Source: a virus
Virus record (IMG/VR): IMGVR_UViG_3300043313_001099
Span: 1 to 64,000 of that record
Strand: one strand, 5' to 3'
Length of the DNA: 64,000 nt
Shown here: in pieces, positions 49,776 to 57,329 of the stretch
Position numbering within the stretch: position 1 is the stretch's first letter
How the letters are laid out: each line of letters starts with the position of its first letter
Translations under genes and position numbers: made by a program
The notes under the pieces: generated by a model
Databases searched by the model: none
The model's input: the letters and a program-made list of their open reading frames with translations, nothing else
Told to the model about the DNA's origin: nothing

Positions 49776-50351
49776 TCAGCGGCCGTCACTGTCTCGGTCA
49801 TCGACGGCAGGCCGGCCGCCGATGCAGGACCAGTGCGCGTCGTACGGCCGGCCGCCAATGATGTGGAGGTCATCCTTGCTGGTCGGCTCGCCACACACCC
49901 GGCACAGCACGGCCGGTTCCTCGGCCGGGGTCTCATCGGGCTCCTCCCAGCGGTGGAGGTTCAGGGTCCGGACGCCCCGATTGGTCCGCGACGTGTGGGA
50001 GAACTCCCAGCCCTCGGCCTCGGCAGCAGTGCGGGCGGCGGCGAGTTGCGCCTCCTCCTCGTCCTGCGGCACGCGGTCAAGGTAGACGGTGCGGGTGGCC
50101 CGACGGAGGCCGACGCGGGACAGGTCGCCCACTCCAGCGCCGTCCGGCACGCGGGTGAACTGGCCGGCGAGGATCTGAGTCCACTCGACGGCGGACAGCT
50201 CCAGGTCGATCAGGGTCTCCCCCGAGGTGCTGTCGCGGACGTGGAGGTTGACGTAGCGGCCGGCCTCGTCCGCCTTGGGGTAGCCCTCGGCGTTGGTGAC
50301 CGGGTAGGCGAGCTGGACCAGGGCCTCAACCTTGCGGGCGATGCGGCTCAT
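49776..50351 (-). CDS. hypothetical protein with C-terminal zinc-binding motif
   Basis: A 191-residue alpha/beta protein (YVNLHVRDSTSGETLIDLEL) with a C-terminal CRVCGEPTSKDDLHIIGGRP and HWSC cluster (about 150-178) likely to bind one zinc. Function unknown. Confidence 0.7.
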   Translation of the reverse strand: MSRIARKVEALVQLAYPVTNAEGYPKADEAGRYVNLHVRDSTSGETLIDLELSAVEWTQILAGQFTRVPDGAGVGDLSRVGLRRATRTVYLDRVPQDEEEAQLAAARTAAEAEGWEFSHTSRTNRGVRTLNLHRWEEPDETPAEEPAVLCRVCGEPTSKDDLHIIGGRPYDAHWSCIGGRPAVDDRDSDGR

Positions 50352-50387
50352 GCGGGTAGTGCTCCTCTCGGGGGTCAGGTTGCCGGT

Positions 50388-50558
50388 CTATCGGATCGGC
50401 CGGGCACTGTGTGGCCGGCCGAGGTCACTGGCGTCGATGTGACGCCAGTACGGGTCCTTGCAGTCGACCCACTCGATCGGGCCGTTGCAGGTGTGGCAGA
50501 CCATCCATGCGGCCTGCTGCCAGGTCTTCTCGCGGTCGCCAGGGGAAGTGGTCGACAT
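50388..50558 (-). CDS. very small zinc-binding-like protein
   Basis: A 56-residue protein with CHTCNGPIEWVDCKDPYWRH. ATG 50558 follows GGAG at good spacing. The metal motif and reading frame support it as real despite its size. Confidence 0.6.
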   Translation of the reverse strand: MSTTSPGDREKTWQQAAWMVCHTCNGPIEWVDCKDPYWRHIDASDLGRPHSARPIR

Positions 50559-50578
50559 GCGGTGGTGCTCCTTTCGGG

Positions 50579-50959
50579 TCAGACTGCGGGAGTGAACTGG
50601 AGGTGGCTGAGTGCGCCCGGCGCGTACTCCATGGTTCCGACGCGGGACCAGGTGCCGCCCGGGTAGACCTCGATGACGGGGGAGCCGGCGCGGGCCAGCA
50701 TCGGCATGACGTAGATGCTGGCCGTGGTGAGCAGGCCGGCGCGGAGGAGGGCGTCCAGGTCGTTGCCCATCGCCAGACGAAAGTCCTGGCTGGACATCGA
50801 CAGCGGGATGCCGAGTCCTTCGCCCACCAGCCGGTGCGCTGCGGTCTTGTTGGCGGCGGCCACGAGGACTCGCGCCTGACTGGTGTGCCGGGGCAGGCCA
50901 AGCGCCTCGGCCATCTGCGGCCCAATGAATCCGCTGTTGCCGAGTGTGAACACCTTCAT
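50579..50959 (-). CDS. hypothetical alpha/beta protein
   Basis: A 126-residue protein (FTLGNSGFIGPQMAEALGLP, ARVLVAAANKTAAHRLVGEG). The opening is reminiscent of a nucleotide-binding fold but lacks a clear GxGxxG. Preceded by a hairpin at 51007-51038. Confidence 0.62.
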   Translation of the reverse strand: MKVFTLGNSGFIGPQMAEALGLPRHTSQARVLVAAANKTAAHRLVGEGLGIPLSMSSQDFRLAMGNDLDALLRAGLLTTASIYVMPMLARAGSPVIEVYPGGTWSRVGTMEYAPGALSHLQFTPAV

Positions 50960-51006
50960 GATCTGTCCTCTCTTGGCCAGGGTTGGCCTGTCTGGCTTCC
51001 TCCGGC

Positions 51007-51038
51007 ACGCCCGGCCTCTGTGGTACAGGGCCGGGCGT
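51007..51038 (-). terminator. hairpin between two - strand genes
   Basis: ACGCCCGGCC (51007-51016) pairs perfectly with GGCCGGGCGT (51029-51038), loop 12 nt. Confidence 0.65.
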
Positions 51039-51049
51039 CCCGGGGTGAG

Positions 51050-51238
51050 TCAGTGGTCGATCCGCTCGTACAGCTCCCAGCCGAGTCCCTGGCCGTTGTC
51101 GACCCAGATGATGGTGCAGACGGCTTTACCGAGGTTGCCGATTTCGCCGCACCGTTCGTACGCCTCACGCTCGGACGGGACGGGGACCATATCTCCGCCG
51201 TCCGTCCGGATGGCCCACTTCCTGCTGGGCTTGCCCAT
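51050..51238 (-). CDS. small hypothetical protein
   Basis: A 62-residue protein (KWAIRTDGGDMVPVPSEREA, CTIIWVDNGQGLGWELYERI). AGGAAGG precedes the ATG. Function unknown. Confidence 0.6.
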   Translation of the reverse strand: MGKPSRKWAIRTDGGDMVPVPSEREAYERCGEIGNLGKAVCTIIWVDNGQGLGWELYERIDH

Positions 51239-51327
51239 GGTCTGTCCTTCCTGGTCGGGTTGGTGTTCCTTGGTTCAGGCCGGGTGAGGGCCGCGCGGTC
51301 GGGACGCTGCGACCCCCACCCGGGGCC

Positions 51328-51672
51328 TCAGTGGCAGAAGCCGTTGACCAGTTCCGGGCGGCAGTCCGCGTTGTGGCCAAGCTCGAAGCTCCGGCGGTGC
51401 TCGCGGACGCTCTCCGCTACGTGGTGGGTGTAGTCGGAGCGGCCCGGCTGGGCGTCGGCCTCCAGAACGGCGTCGCTGCTCTCGTCGTAGGGGAAGCGGA
51501 CCGGGTTGCCGGCGGAGTTCTTGGCGGCGGCCTGGATCGCCAGGTCGCGGGCGCGGATGCCGGTGCGGGCGATGTGGGTGCCCCTGATAGGGCTGGCCTC
51601 GTGGGCGCGCTCGGCTTGGTCCCGAGCGGCCAGCCTGAGGAAGGTGGCTCCGGCGGGGTCCGTGTGCTTCAT
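51328..51672 (-). CDS. hypothetical protein under promoter e
   Basis: A 114-residue helical protein (FLRLAARDQAERAHEASPIR, HVAESVREHRRSFELGHNAD) with two cysteines near the C-terminus. AGGAGG precedes the ATG. First gene of the promoter e unit. Confidence 0.7.
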   Translation of the reverse strand: MKHTDPAGATFLRLAARDQAERAHEASPIRGTHIARTGIRARDLAIQAAAKNSAGNPVRFPYDESSDAVLEADAQPGRSDYTHHVAESVREHRRSFELGHNADCRPELVNGFCH

Positions 51673-51700
51673 GCTGGCCTCCTGAGGGGATCTCGTCTGC

Positions 51701-51742
51701 CTTACGTCTACTAGGTTACTCCTCGGCTAGACGTAGTGTCAA
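51701..51742 (-). promoter_or_regulatory. promoter e of the repeated family
   Basis: On the - strand: TTGACA (51742-51737), 18-bp spacer (CTACGTCTAG... rather than CGAGGTTA), TAACCT (51718-51713), 7 nt, GTAAG (51705-51701). Confidence 0.8.
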
Positions 51743-51780
51743 CTGTCCTGCGGGAGTAACCTTCCCACCCATCTCCACGA

Positions 51781-51821
51781 GCCGGGGGCCTGGCGCGCCA
51801 TCCGGCCACCAGGCCCCCGGC
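51781..51821 (-). terminator. terminator after the DUF6573-like gene
   Basis: GCCGGGGGCCTGG (51781-51793) with its complement at 51809-51821; perfect 13-bp stem. Confidence 0.85.
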
Positions 51822-51828
51822 AGCCCGC

Positions 51829-52245
51829 TCAGTCCTCCGTGGGCTGCATGACGGTAATGACCCGCTCCCCGTCATCTCCCGGGTGAACCACGACCTTGAG
51901 GAGGACTGCGCGGGGGTGGGCATCCAGGCCAGCCCGGGACACGCGGCGCAGCCTGAACAGGGTGCGACCGCCCTTCCGGCCCTGAGTGCGGATGGCGTCC
52001 CGCAGCATTCCGAGCACGTTCCAGAGGCGGCCCGTCTCGTCCTGCGAGATGCCCTTGCGGTTGCTGTCGGCCTCGGTCCAGGCCACGCAGTTCTCCCAGG
52101 CGGCGCGGGTCAGCGCAACCGGGGTGTCGATGATGCCGGCGTTGCTGAGCAGTTCCGGATCAACGGCGATGAGGCTGCCGTCCGCGAGCATGTCGGCGCG
52201 GCTGTAGGCGTCGATGGTGTCCGCGTTGGTGAAGAAGTGGGTCAC
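51829..52245 (-). CDS. DUF6573-like protein
   Basis: A 138-residue protein matching the DUF6573 pattern: FFTNADTIDAYSRADMLADG SL, VDPELLSNAGIIDTPVALTR and WENCVAW. These proteins are frequent on actinobacterial plasmids and phages; function unknown. GTG 52245 follows GGAGG. Confidence 0.72.
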   Translation of the reverse strand: MTHFFTNADTIDAYSRADMLADGSLIAVDPELLSNAGIIDTPVALTRAAWENCVAWTEADSNRKGISQDETGRLWNVLGMLRDAIRTQGRKGGRTLFRLRRVSRAGLDAHPRAVLLKVVVHPGDDGERVITVMQPTED

Positions 52246-52337
52246 AGGTCCTCCGGTGCGATCGGAAGTGGTCCAGCTCCGGGCTGGCTCCGCGTAGCAC
52301 TCGGGGGCGGGTGCTCCGTGGGGTCGGTCCGGGGGCC

Positions 52338-52367
52338 GGCGCGCCCATCCCCGGGGAGGGGCGCGCC
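52338..52367 (-). terminator. hairpin between two accessory genes
   Basis: GGCGCGCCC (52338-52346) pairs with GGGCGCGCC (52359-52367), downstream of the 111-residue gene. Confidence 0.65.
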
Positions 52368-52376
52368 GTGGCGGCG

Positions 52377-52712
52377 TCAGATGTAGAGGCCGGACACCAT
52401 GTCCAGGGCGTGAGCCTGCCCGGCCAGGGCGTGCAGGACCTTGCGGACCTGCTCGGCCATGGCGTCCTCGTAACGGGTCGGGGCCAGGGTGTACATCAGG
52501 GTGGGAGTGATGGTGTTGCGCAGGTACCACCAGAGCTTCCAGCCGGAGTCGTCACCGCTGACCTCGACGGCGTGGATGCCGGGGTACTCGATGCCGATGG
52601 AGTACAGGGTGCTGCTGAGCGGCTCGGTCCAGGTGCCCTTGACGTGGACTCCGGCCTTTTCGAGGGCGGCGGCGAGGAGGGTGTGGGCGGTGGCGTCGGG
52701 CTTGAGGTTCAT
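52377..52712 (-). CDS. hypothetical protein under promoter f
   Basis: A 111-residue alpha/beta protein (LYSIGIEYPGIHAVEVSGDD, LWWYLRNTITPTLMYTLAPT). AGGAGA precedes the ATG. Monocistronic between promoter f and a hairpin. Confidence 0.7.
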   Translation of the reverse strand: MNLKPDATAHTLLAAALEKAGVHVKGTWTEPLSSTLYSIGIEYPGIHAVEVSGDDSGWKLWWYLRNTITPTLMYTLAPTRYEDAMAEQVRKVLHALAGQAHALDMVSGLYI

Positions 52713-52742
52713 GCCGGGGTCTCCTGTCGGGGGAGGATGTCG

Positions 52743-52783
52743 CTTACAGACACGAGGTTACGCGCCCTGATACCTCGTGTCAA
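52743..52783 (-). promoter_or_regulatory. promoter f with complete operator palindrome
   Basis: TTGACA (52783-52778), 17-bp spacer, TAACCT (52760-52755), 7 nt, GTAAG (52747-52743). Here the dyad extends to ACACGAGGTTA...TACCTCGTGT, the most symmetrical copy in the window. Confidence 0.83.
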
Positions 52784-52806
52784 GTTCCGCCGGCGGACCT
52801 GAACGC

Positions 52807-52842
52807 AGCAGCGCCCCCGCCGTGATCGACGGGGGCGCTGCT
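52807..52842. terminator. terminator after the 171-residue gene
   Basis: AGCAGCGCCCCC (52807-52818) with its complement at 52831-52842, loop 12 nt. Confidence 0.82.
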
Positions 52843-52889
52843 TGGCGGTACCGAACTCGGGATTGGCAGTCCTGACAGGAGGCTACCAG

Positions 52890-53405
52890 TCACCGACCCG
52901 CTCGCGCACGGTCGGCGTCATCCTCGAACCGCTCCCCGGGCTGGGGGATCACGACGAACTGTGCATCGGCCCAGCGGCACACGTCCTCGTCGGCCGGCCC
53001 GTACTGCACGTACCACGCCTCATCCGTCCAGTCGGCGTCCGGGTACGGCCGCTCCTTGCGGTGCGCCAGGAGCACGCCGACACCCCGGTACCAGTCAGGC
53101 TTGACGCCGGAGCCGTGCACCGACCTCCAGATCGAGGTGTACTCCACTACCAGGTCTCCGACCTGCGGGGCGTAGATCCGGGCGTACATGCGCTGCACCA
53201 CGGGGGCAGGGTTACCGACCAGGACGGCGCGGGTCAGGTGGAATGTGGAGCTGGCCAGCCAGCGGCGCACCTCCACGGCCTCGTCCTCAAGGGACAGCAG
53301 GGTCAGCATGTCAGCGGAGATCACCGGGCGGGGGAGGTCCGGCCCGGCCGTCGGTCTCTCCGGTGAGCGGGTGATGCCCTCCCACGGCTGCGGGTACTCA
53401 GTCAC
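52890..53405 (-). CDS. hypothetical protein, accessory operon
   Basis: A 171-residue protein with a beta-rich centre (VGDLVVEYTSIWRSVHGSGV, WYRGVGVLLAHRKERPY) and acidic C-terminus. Start GTG 53405 in a GTGA overlap. No family recognised. Confidence 0.68.
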   Translation of the reverse strand: MTEYPQPWEGITRSPERPTAGPDLPRPVISADMLTLLSLEDEAVEVRRWLASSTFHLTRAVLVGNPAPVVQRMYARIYAPQVGDLVVEYTSIWRSVHGSGVKPDWYRGVGVLLAHRKERPYPDADWTDEAWYVQYGPADEDVCRWADAQFVVIPQPGERFEDDADRARAGR

Positions 53406-53716
53406 CACACCTTGCCTCCGAGCAGGTTGAGCAGGCCGAACAGGCCGGCGATGAGCAGGCCAGCACCGGCCGCGCCGGCCGCCATGTTGATCGCCCCGTC
53501 CACGCCGCACGCCACCAGGACCCAGCCCAGCGCCGAGAAGAACAGGGCCGGCGCGACGAACGCCAGCATGAGGCGGGTCGGTACCACGTACTGCCGGCGG
53601 GGTGCGCCGAGGCCGCAGCGCTGGCGGGGCTGCCAGAACCAGCGGCGGCGGTCGGTCAGGAGGTCGTAGGGACGCAGGGCGTACCCCAGGCGTGTCCACC
53701 ACCACGGCCTACGCAC
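53402..53716 (-). CDS. two-helix membrane protein with basic N-terminus
   Basis: A 104-residue protein with aromatic/basic N-terminus (RRPWWWTRLGYALRP) and membrane helices at about 50-70 and 75-97. GTG 53716 overlaps the MazG-like gene by 8 bp; a longer start is possible. Confidence 0.62.
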   Translation of the reverse strand: MRRPWWWTRLGYALRPYDLLTDRRRWFWQPRQRCGLGAPRRQYVVPTRLMLAFVAPALFFSALGWVLVACGVDGAINMAAGAAGAGLLIAGLFGLLNLLGGKVW

Positions 53717-54113
53717 TGCGGGCCGCCGCGCTGCGCCGGTCGAGTGCTTCCACCATCTGCACAGCAACGGCCGCCAGTTGGATCAGCTCGTCGCGCAGCC
53801 TGGTCGGGTCCTCCTCCGCGATGGCCTCCGCGTACTCCTCGGTCAGGATGTGCTCAAACGCCGTCGTGCCGTCACCGCCCTCGTGCTGCGAGGCCGCCTT
53901 GCAGCGGGCCTTCGCCCAGGTGGCCACGTCGCCGGCCACGAGGTCGTAGTCCACGGTCATCGGCACGCCGCACAGCCGCACCTCCGGTCCGGTACCCATC
54001 GGCAGGTGACTCTGGTCGCCGTGCTTCCGGAACTGACGGACACGCTCCAGGGCAATCTCGTCCAGGACGCGGCCAGTCGCCTCGATGGCTTCCAGGTCTC
54101 TGTCCCTACTCAT
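53709..54113 (-). CDS. MazG-like nucleotide pyrophosphohydrolase
   Basis: A 134-residue all-helical protein with EIALERVRQFRKHGDQ near the N-terminus, a central WAKARCKAASQHEGGDGTT, and EHILTEEYAEAIAEEDPTRL RDELIQLA, matching the ExxE...ExxD metal-binding pattern of MazG-type NTP-PPases. Such enzymes in phages may clean or rebalance nucleotide pools. ATG 54113 follows GGGGAG. Confidence 0.75.
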   Translation of the reverse strand: MSRDRDLEAIEATGRVLDEIALERVRQFRKHGDQSHLPMGTGPEVRLCGVPMTVDYDLVAGDVATWAKARCKAASQHEGGDGTTAFEHILTEEYAEAIAEEDPTRLRDELIQLAAVAVQMVEALDRRSAAARSA

Positions 54114-54115
54114 CG

Positions 54116-54289
54116 TTACTCCCCTTCCGGTGCGGCATACCCGCAAAGCAGCTTGCCGAGCGTGGTGGCGTGAGTCCATACGCCTGCGGTCAGGCTGACG
54201 ACAGTGCGATCCTGTACCGCAACGATCACCCGGCCGCACCGGCATACGCGCCTCGTACCCTCCGGCACGCCTTGAATGGGACTACTCAT
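54116..54289 (-). CDS. short cysteine-containing protein
   Basis: A 57-residue open frame starting at ATG 54289, overlapping the previous stop by 8 bp (ATGAGTAG) and ending 2 bp before the MazG-like gene. It has VCRCGRVIV and a further Cys near the C-terminus. Its exact fit between two genes and the shared start pattern support it. Confidence 0.6.
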   Translation of the reverse strand: MSSPIQGVPEGTRRVCRCGRVIVAVQDRTVVSLTAGVWTHATTLGKLLCGYAAPEGE

Positions 54290-54506
54290 CGGTGATCACG
54301 TCCTCCGGGCAGTGCTGGCAGTTCGGGTAGCCCAGCGGGTTGTCCTTGGTCCAATACTCCGGGTACGCCTCGACACGCGGCAGGGTGCCGCTGACGCCCT
54401 TCACCGGGTGCTTGCGGCGACACATCGAGCGCAGCCCTATGCCGCTCGGCTCCACCCGGTGCATGACCCGGCCGTTCTTGACACGCATCCGCGCGGGGCT
54501 GCTCAC
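54282..54506 (-). CDS. small cysteine-containing protein
   Basis: A 74-residue protein ending YPNCQHCPEDVITDE, with an earlier MCRRKH, a possible zinc site. GTG 54506 overlaps the upstream stop (GTGA). Function unknown. Confidence 0.65.
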   Translation of the reverse strand: MSSPARMRVKNGRVMHRVEPSGIGLRSMCRRKHPVKGVSGTLPRVEAYPEYWTKDNPLGYPNCQHCPEDVITDE

Positions 54507-54880
54507 CCCTGCTCACCCACTTTGGCTACAGAGGTGACGGTGATCTCGATGGCCACCCAATTCCGCTGGCTCACGTTCAGCTCCCCGGCCTCGAACTTGG
54601 CGAGCATCTCGGTGCACTCGGTCTCGCTGTACGAGCCGTCGCCGTAGCCCTGGCCGATCAGGTCGCAGGGTCCACGGACCCCGTTGCGCCAGTCCAGCAC
54701 GGCGTAGCAGCGGGTGCCGGCCGGCTGGAAATCTGCCTGACGGGTCAGCGCGACGAAGTTCTCCGACACCGCGCGCACGGTCCACCAGCGCCAGTCACCG
54801 GCGAGCTTCACTCGCTCTCCGACGATCAGCGGCCGTGGCGGCACGGCTCCCGAACCGTCCCGGCGGTAGCGGCTACTCAT
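54503..54880 (-). CDS. hypothetical protein, possible DNA-binding or adaptor
   Basis: A 125-residue beta-rich protein (VGERVKLAGDWRWWTVRAVS, GTRCYAVLDWRNGVRGPCDL, VSQRNWVAIEITVTSV). ATG 54880 is chosen because ATGAGTAG overlaps the previous stop as in the gene at 54289; ATG 54886 is possible. Confidence 0.65.
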   Translation of the reverse strand: MSSRYRRDGSGAVPPRPLIVGERVKLAGDWRWWTVRAVSENFVALTRQADFQPAGTRCYAVLDWRNGVRGPCDLIGQGYGDGSYSETECTEMLAKFEAGELNVSQRNWVAIEITVTSVAKVGEQG

Positions 54881-55538
54881 CGGCATCCCCGTTCATCGCG
54901 GCGCGGGTCCACGGCTTCCAGGTGGTACTGGCGCTGTAGACGGTCATCGTCTCAAGGGTGTAGTCGGTGCGGTCCTTGACGGAGGCGGCCACCTCGTCCG
55001 GGTTGCTGGACTCGCACCAGACGCGGCCGTCCGGGTCGAGCGCCCGGTACCAGGAGTGGCCTCGGGTGTCGGCCTCGTGGAGGGTGACGGTGGAGCGGTC
55101 CACGGTGGAGAGGCTGCCCGGGGCGTCTACCGTCGCTCCGACGAGGGGGGCCAGTGCCTCGGTGACGGTTCGCCAGGTCGACGTGTCCAGGCCGGCCAGG
55201 AGCTCCGGCAGGGGCGGTACGGCCAGGGCGGGGCGGGCCAGCCAGCAGGCGAGCTGGATGGCGGCGCGGGTCGGGCCGTCCAGGGTGCCGGCGAGGTGGC
55301 GGAGCCGGGACCAGTCGACGCGGCCGGCGTGGAGGTCGACGGTGCCGGGGGTGTCCTCGATGAGGTCCAGGTCCAGTACGTCAACCACGTCGGCGCGGGA
55401 CAGGAGGTCTCCCGGGGCTTCCAGGAGGATCTCCAGGGCGGCACGTTCGGGGGTGCGGGGGACGGTGGTGGCCCACAGGGTCTCGGCCAGGTAGTCAGGG
55501 TTCCAGGCCGGGGCGTCGGGGGATGTCGTGGTGGTCAT
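54873..55538 (-). CDS. hypothetical protein, accessory operon
   Basis: A 221-residue protein with a helical first half (LAETLWATTVPRTPERAALE, RADVVDVLDLDLIED) and a beta-rich second half (DRSTVTLHEADTRGHSWYRA). ATGA overlap with the upstream gene. Family not recognised. Confidence 0.68.
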   Translation of the reverse strand: MTTTTSPDAPAWNPDYLAETLWATTVPRTPERAALEILLEAPGDLLSRADVVDVLDLDLIEDTPGTVDLHAGRVDWSRLRHLAGTLDGPTRAAIQLACWLARPALAVPPLPELLAGLDTSTWRTVTEALAPLVGATVDAPGSLSTVDRSTVTLHEADTRGHSWYRALDPDGRVWCESSNPDEVAASVKDRTDYTLETMTVYSASTTWKPWTRAAMNGDADE

Positions 55539-55891
55539 GGCTGCCGTTCCTGAGGAGAGGGTGATCCGGGGTTGCCGTCGTCGGCTCCCCGGTTGCCGGC
55601 CAGTGCGATGCAGCCGGCTTCGGTGAGACGCCAGTAGCGGCGCGGTTCGCTGGTGCGGGTGCGGAAGTCCACGGCGTGCTGCACGGTGGTGCTGAGCCGG
55701 ACGAGGCCGGCGGACTCCAGGCCGATGATGGCCACGGTGTAGATGAGGCCGGTCTGGATGTCGCGGGCGTTGGGTAGGGGCAGGTGGGTGTTGGCTGCGA
55801 TGCGGCCGGCGTCGACCAGGCGGAGGAGCCGGTTGGCGTCGGGGACCAGTTCCACGCTGATGCGGGTGCCGGGTGGTGGTTCGGGGGTCAT
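55535..55891 (-). CDS. small protein with winged-helix-like pattern
   Basis: A 118-residue protein with a helical core and RTRTSEPRRYWRLTEAGCIA LA, resembling the wing of PadR/MarR-type folds, but no clear recognition helix. It follows a TTGTCT-17-TATCCT promoter. Confidence 0.6.
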   Translation of the reverse strand: MTPEPPPGTRISVELVPDANRLLRLVDAGRIAANTHLPLPNARDIQTGLIYTVAIIGLESAGLVRLSTTVQHAVDFRTRTSEPRRYWRLTEAGCIALAGNRGADDGNPGSPSPQERQP

Positions 55892-55932
55892 GTCGGGTTA
55901 CCCCTTCGTTGCTTGTGTGCGATACGTCCATC

Positions 55933-55961
55933 AGGATATCCCTTGCCGGGATGGTAGACAA
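55933..55961 (-). promoter_or_regulatory. sigma-70-type promoter outside the repeated family
   Basis: On the - strand TTGTCT (55961-55956), 17-bp spacer, TATCCT (55938-55933), about 40 bp before the gene at 55891. Confidence 0.6.
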
Positions 55962-55966
55962 TAGGT

Positions 55967-56224
55967 CTACTCGCGTACCGGAGACCTATGCGTGCAGGTC
56001 TTGAGCATCAGCGGGTACCAGATCCGGCTGTACGTGTCGTGGTCCACGAGGCGAACCTCGATGCCGGCGCGGAATGCCTCCAGGCGCTCGGCACGAGTCC
56101 CGTACATCTGGTTCCAGGCTGCCGCCTCGTCACGGCAGGAGCGGGTGCGCTCCCTGACGGCGGTAGGGCAGCCACACTTCTTGACGAACACGAACTGCTT
56201 GCGCTGGGCCTGGGTGCGATCCAT
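55967..56224 (-). CDS. conserved small actinobacterial/phage protein
   Basis: An 85-residue protein with KKCGCPTAV near residue 15-23 and a C-terminal YPLMLKTCTH, a pattern (KCGCP...YP.M...C.H) common to a family of small actinophage and host proteins. Iteron cluster C lies 26 bp upstream of the ATG. Function unknown. Confidence 0.72.
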   Translation of the reverse strand: MDRTQAQRKQFVFVKKCGCPTAVRERTRSCRDEAAAWNQMYGTRAERLEAFRAGIEVRLVDHDTYSRIWYPLMLKTCTHRSPVRE

Positions 56225-56249
56225 GCCGGTTACCTCTCACTCCTGACGC

Positions 56250-56298
56250 ATGGCAATTTGCCATCGTCTTGCCATTGTCTTGCCATCTGGTTGCTACG
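56250..56298 (+). repeat. iteron cluster C
   Basis: Palindrome ATGGCAATTTGCCAT at 56250-56264; units at 56258, 56269, 56280 and 56291 (TTGCTACG), 11 bp apart. The last unit covers the TAG stop of the upstream - strand gene, as in cluster A. Confidence 0.87.
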
Positions 56299-56470
56299 GC
56301 GGGGACTCCTCCGGCGGCGCGGTGCGGGCCAGCTTGGCGGCGTGGCGTGCGGCCAGCCCGTACCGGCGGCGTCGGCGGAACTCCTCGTGCACGGCTCGCC
56401 GTGCGGCCCGGCGGGACAGCGCGCGTCGGGCGTGGTCTTCAGGGGTCGGGACCTCGGGGTATTGATCCAT
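56294..56470 (-). CDS. short basic protein upstream of iteron cluster C
   Basis: A 58-residue Arg/Ala-rich protein (RRALSRRAARRAVHEEFRRR, then a helix and EESPP). It starts at ATG 56470; GGAGG is only 1 nt away, so the start may differ. Codon usage and position between neighbours support it. Confidence 0.5.
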   Translation of the reverse strand: MDQYPEVPTPEDHARRALSRRAARRAVHEEFRRRRRYGLAARHAAKLARTAPPEESPP

Positions 56471-56479
56471 ACCTCCAGT

Positions 56480-56504
56480 GTGAGGTAAGGACCGCTTACC
56501 TCAC
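56480..56504 (-). repeat. 10-bp inverted repeat GTGAGGTAAG / CTTACCTCAC
   Basis: A perfect 10-bp stem with a 5-nt loop between one stop codon and the next ribosome site. The same core (GAGGTAAG...CTTACCTC) occurs at 59791-59815. Confidence 0.7.
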
Positions 56505-56848
56505 TAGTCGTTACAGTTCTGGTAGTAGGTGCAGGCCGGCCACCATGCACGCACGTCAGTACCACCACCACGAGAGCGCGGAGCGCCCTCTCGATGACAC
56601 TTCGGGTACTGGGCAACTTCGCGGAATCGGCAGGTGCCGCAGCGAAACGGCAGGTCCGACCGGTCCGACCGGGTAGCGTTCCGGTCCGCCTCGGGATGCA
56701 GGGCCAGCCAGCCGCCGACCAGGCTGAGGGGGTGCGCCCCGCCAGCAATGGCCTCGGCCTGCCGCTGGGTGCGCCGCGCCGTGGCGGAGAGCTCCGGGAG
56801 CGGCTTGGCCCGGAGGTCGAACAGGGCCGGCTGGTCTTCGCCGCTCAC
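56504..56848 (-). CDS. zinc-binding actinophage protein
   Basis: A 114-residue protein with RCGTCRFRE, PKCHRE and DVRAWWPACTYY, the C-x2-C...C...WWPAC arrangement common in actinophage accessory proteins. ATGA overlap upstream. Function unknown. Confidence 0.74.
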   Translation of the reverse strand: MSGEDQPALFDLRAKPLPELSATARRTQRQAEAIAGGAHPLSLVGGWLALHPEADRNATRSDRSDLPFRCGTCRFREVAQYPKCHREGAPRSRGGGTDVRAWWPACTYYQNCND

Positions 56849-57249
56849 CGGAGCTCCGCCCCGTGCCTGCCGGGGACGGCTCCGGCGTCGAGCTGCCGGC
56901 GGACCTCATCCTCAATCTCGGCCGGGTGGCTGCCGGCGCGGGCCGACGTGCCGATGCCGGCAATGCAGCACTCCACCAGGTGCTCGACGGTGGCCTGGCG
57001 GGGGGCGGCGGTGATGACGGCAGCCACGTAGCGGGGGACGTAGACCTGCGCCCAGACGGCGCGCTCCTGGGCCACGTAGGCGGTGATCGACTGGTGCACG
57101 TCGCGGATCAGGAAGGGCTCGCGCCGGGCGCGGAGCTGCTCGCAGACCAGGGCCACGAGGACCGAGGCGCGGCGGGTGCCGGTGGAGTTGGCGACCTGGC
57201 CGATGATGCCGTCCAGGCTGGCGGGTGGGCGGATGGTGGTGACGGTCAT
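56845..57249 (-). CDS. helical hypothetical protein
   Basis: A 134-residue alpha-helical protein (SVLVALVCEQLRARREPFLI, VYVPRYVAAVITAAPRQATV). AGGAG precedes ATG 57249. It is coupled to the next gene by overlap. Confidence 0.68.
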   Translation of the reverse strand: MTVTTIRPPASLDGIIGQVANSTGTRRASVLVALVCEQLRARREPFLIRDVHQSITAYVAQERAVWAQVYVPRYVAAVITAAPRQATVEHLVECCIAGIGTSARAGSHPAEIEDEVRRQLDAGAVPGRHGAELR

Positions 57250-57329
57250 GCTGAACTCCTGTCGGGGAGGAGGGGCGGTCGGTACCCCGGCGGGCGGTGC
57301 GTCACCCGGCCAGGGGGATCTGAGGGCGT

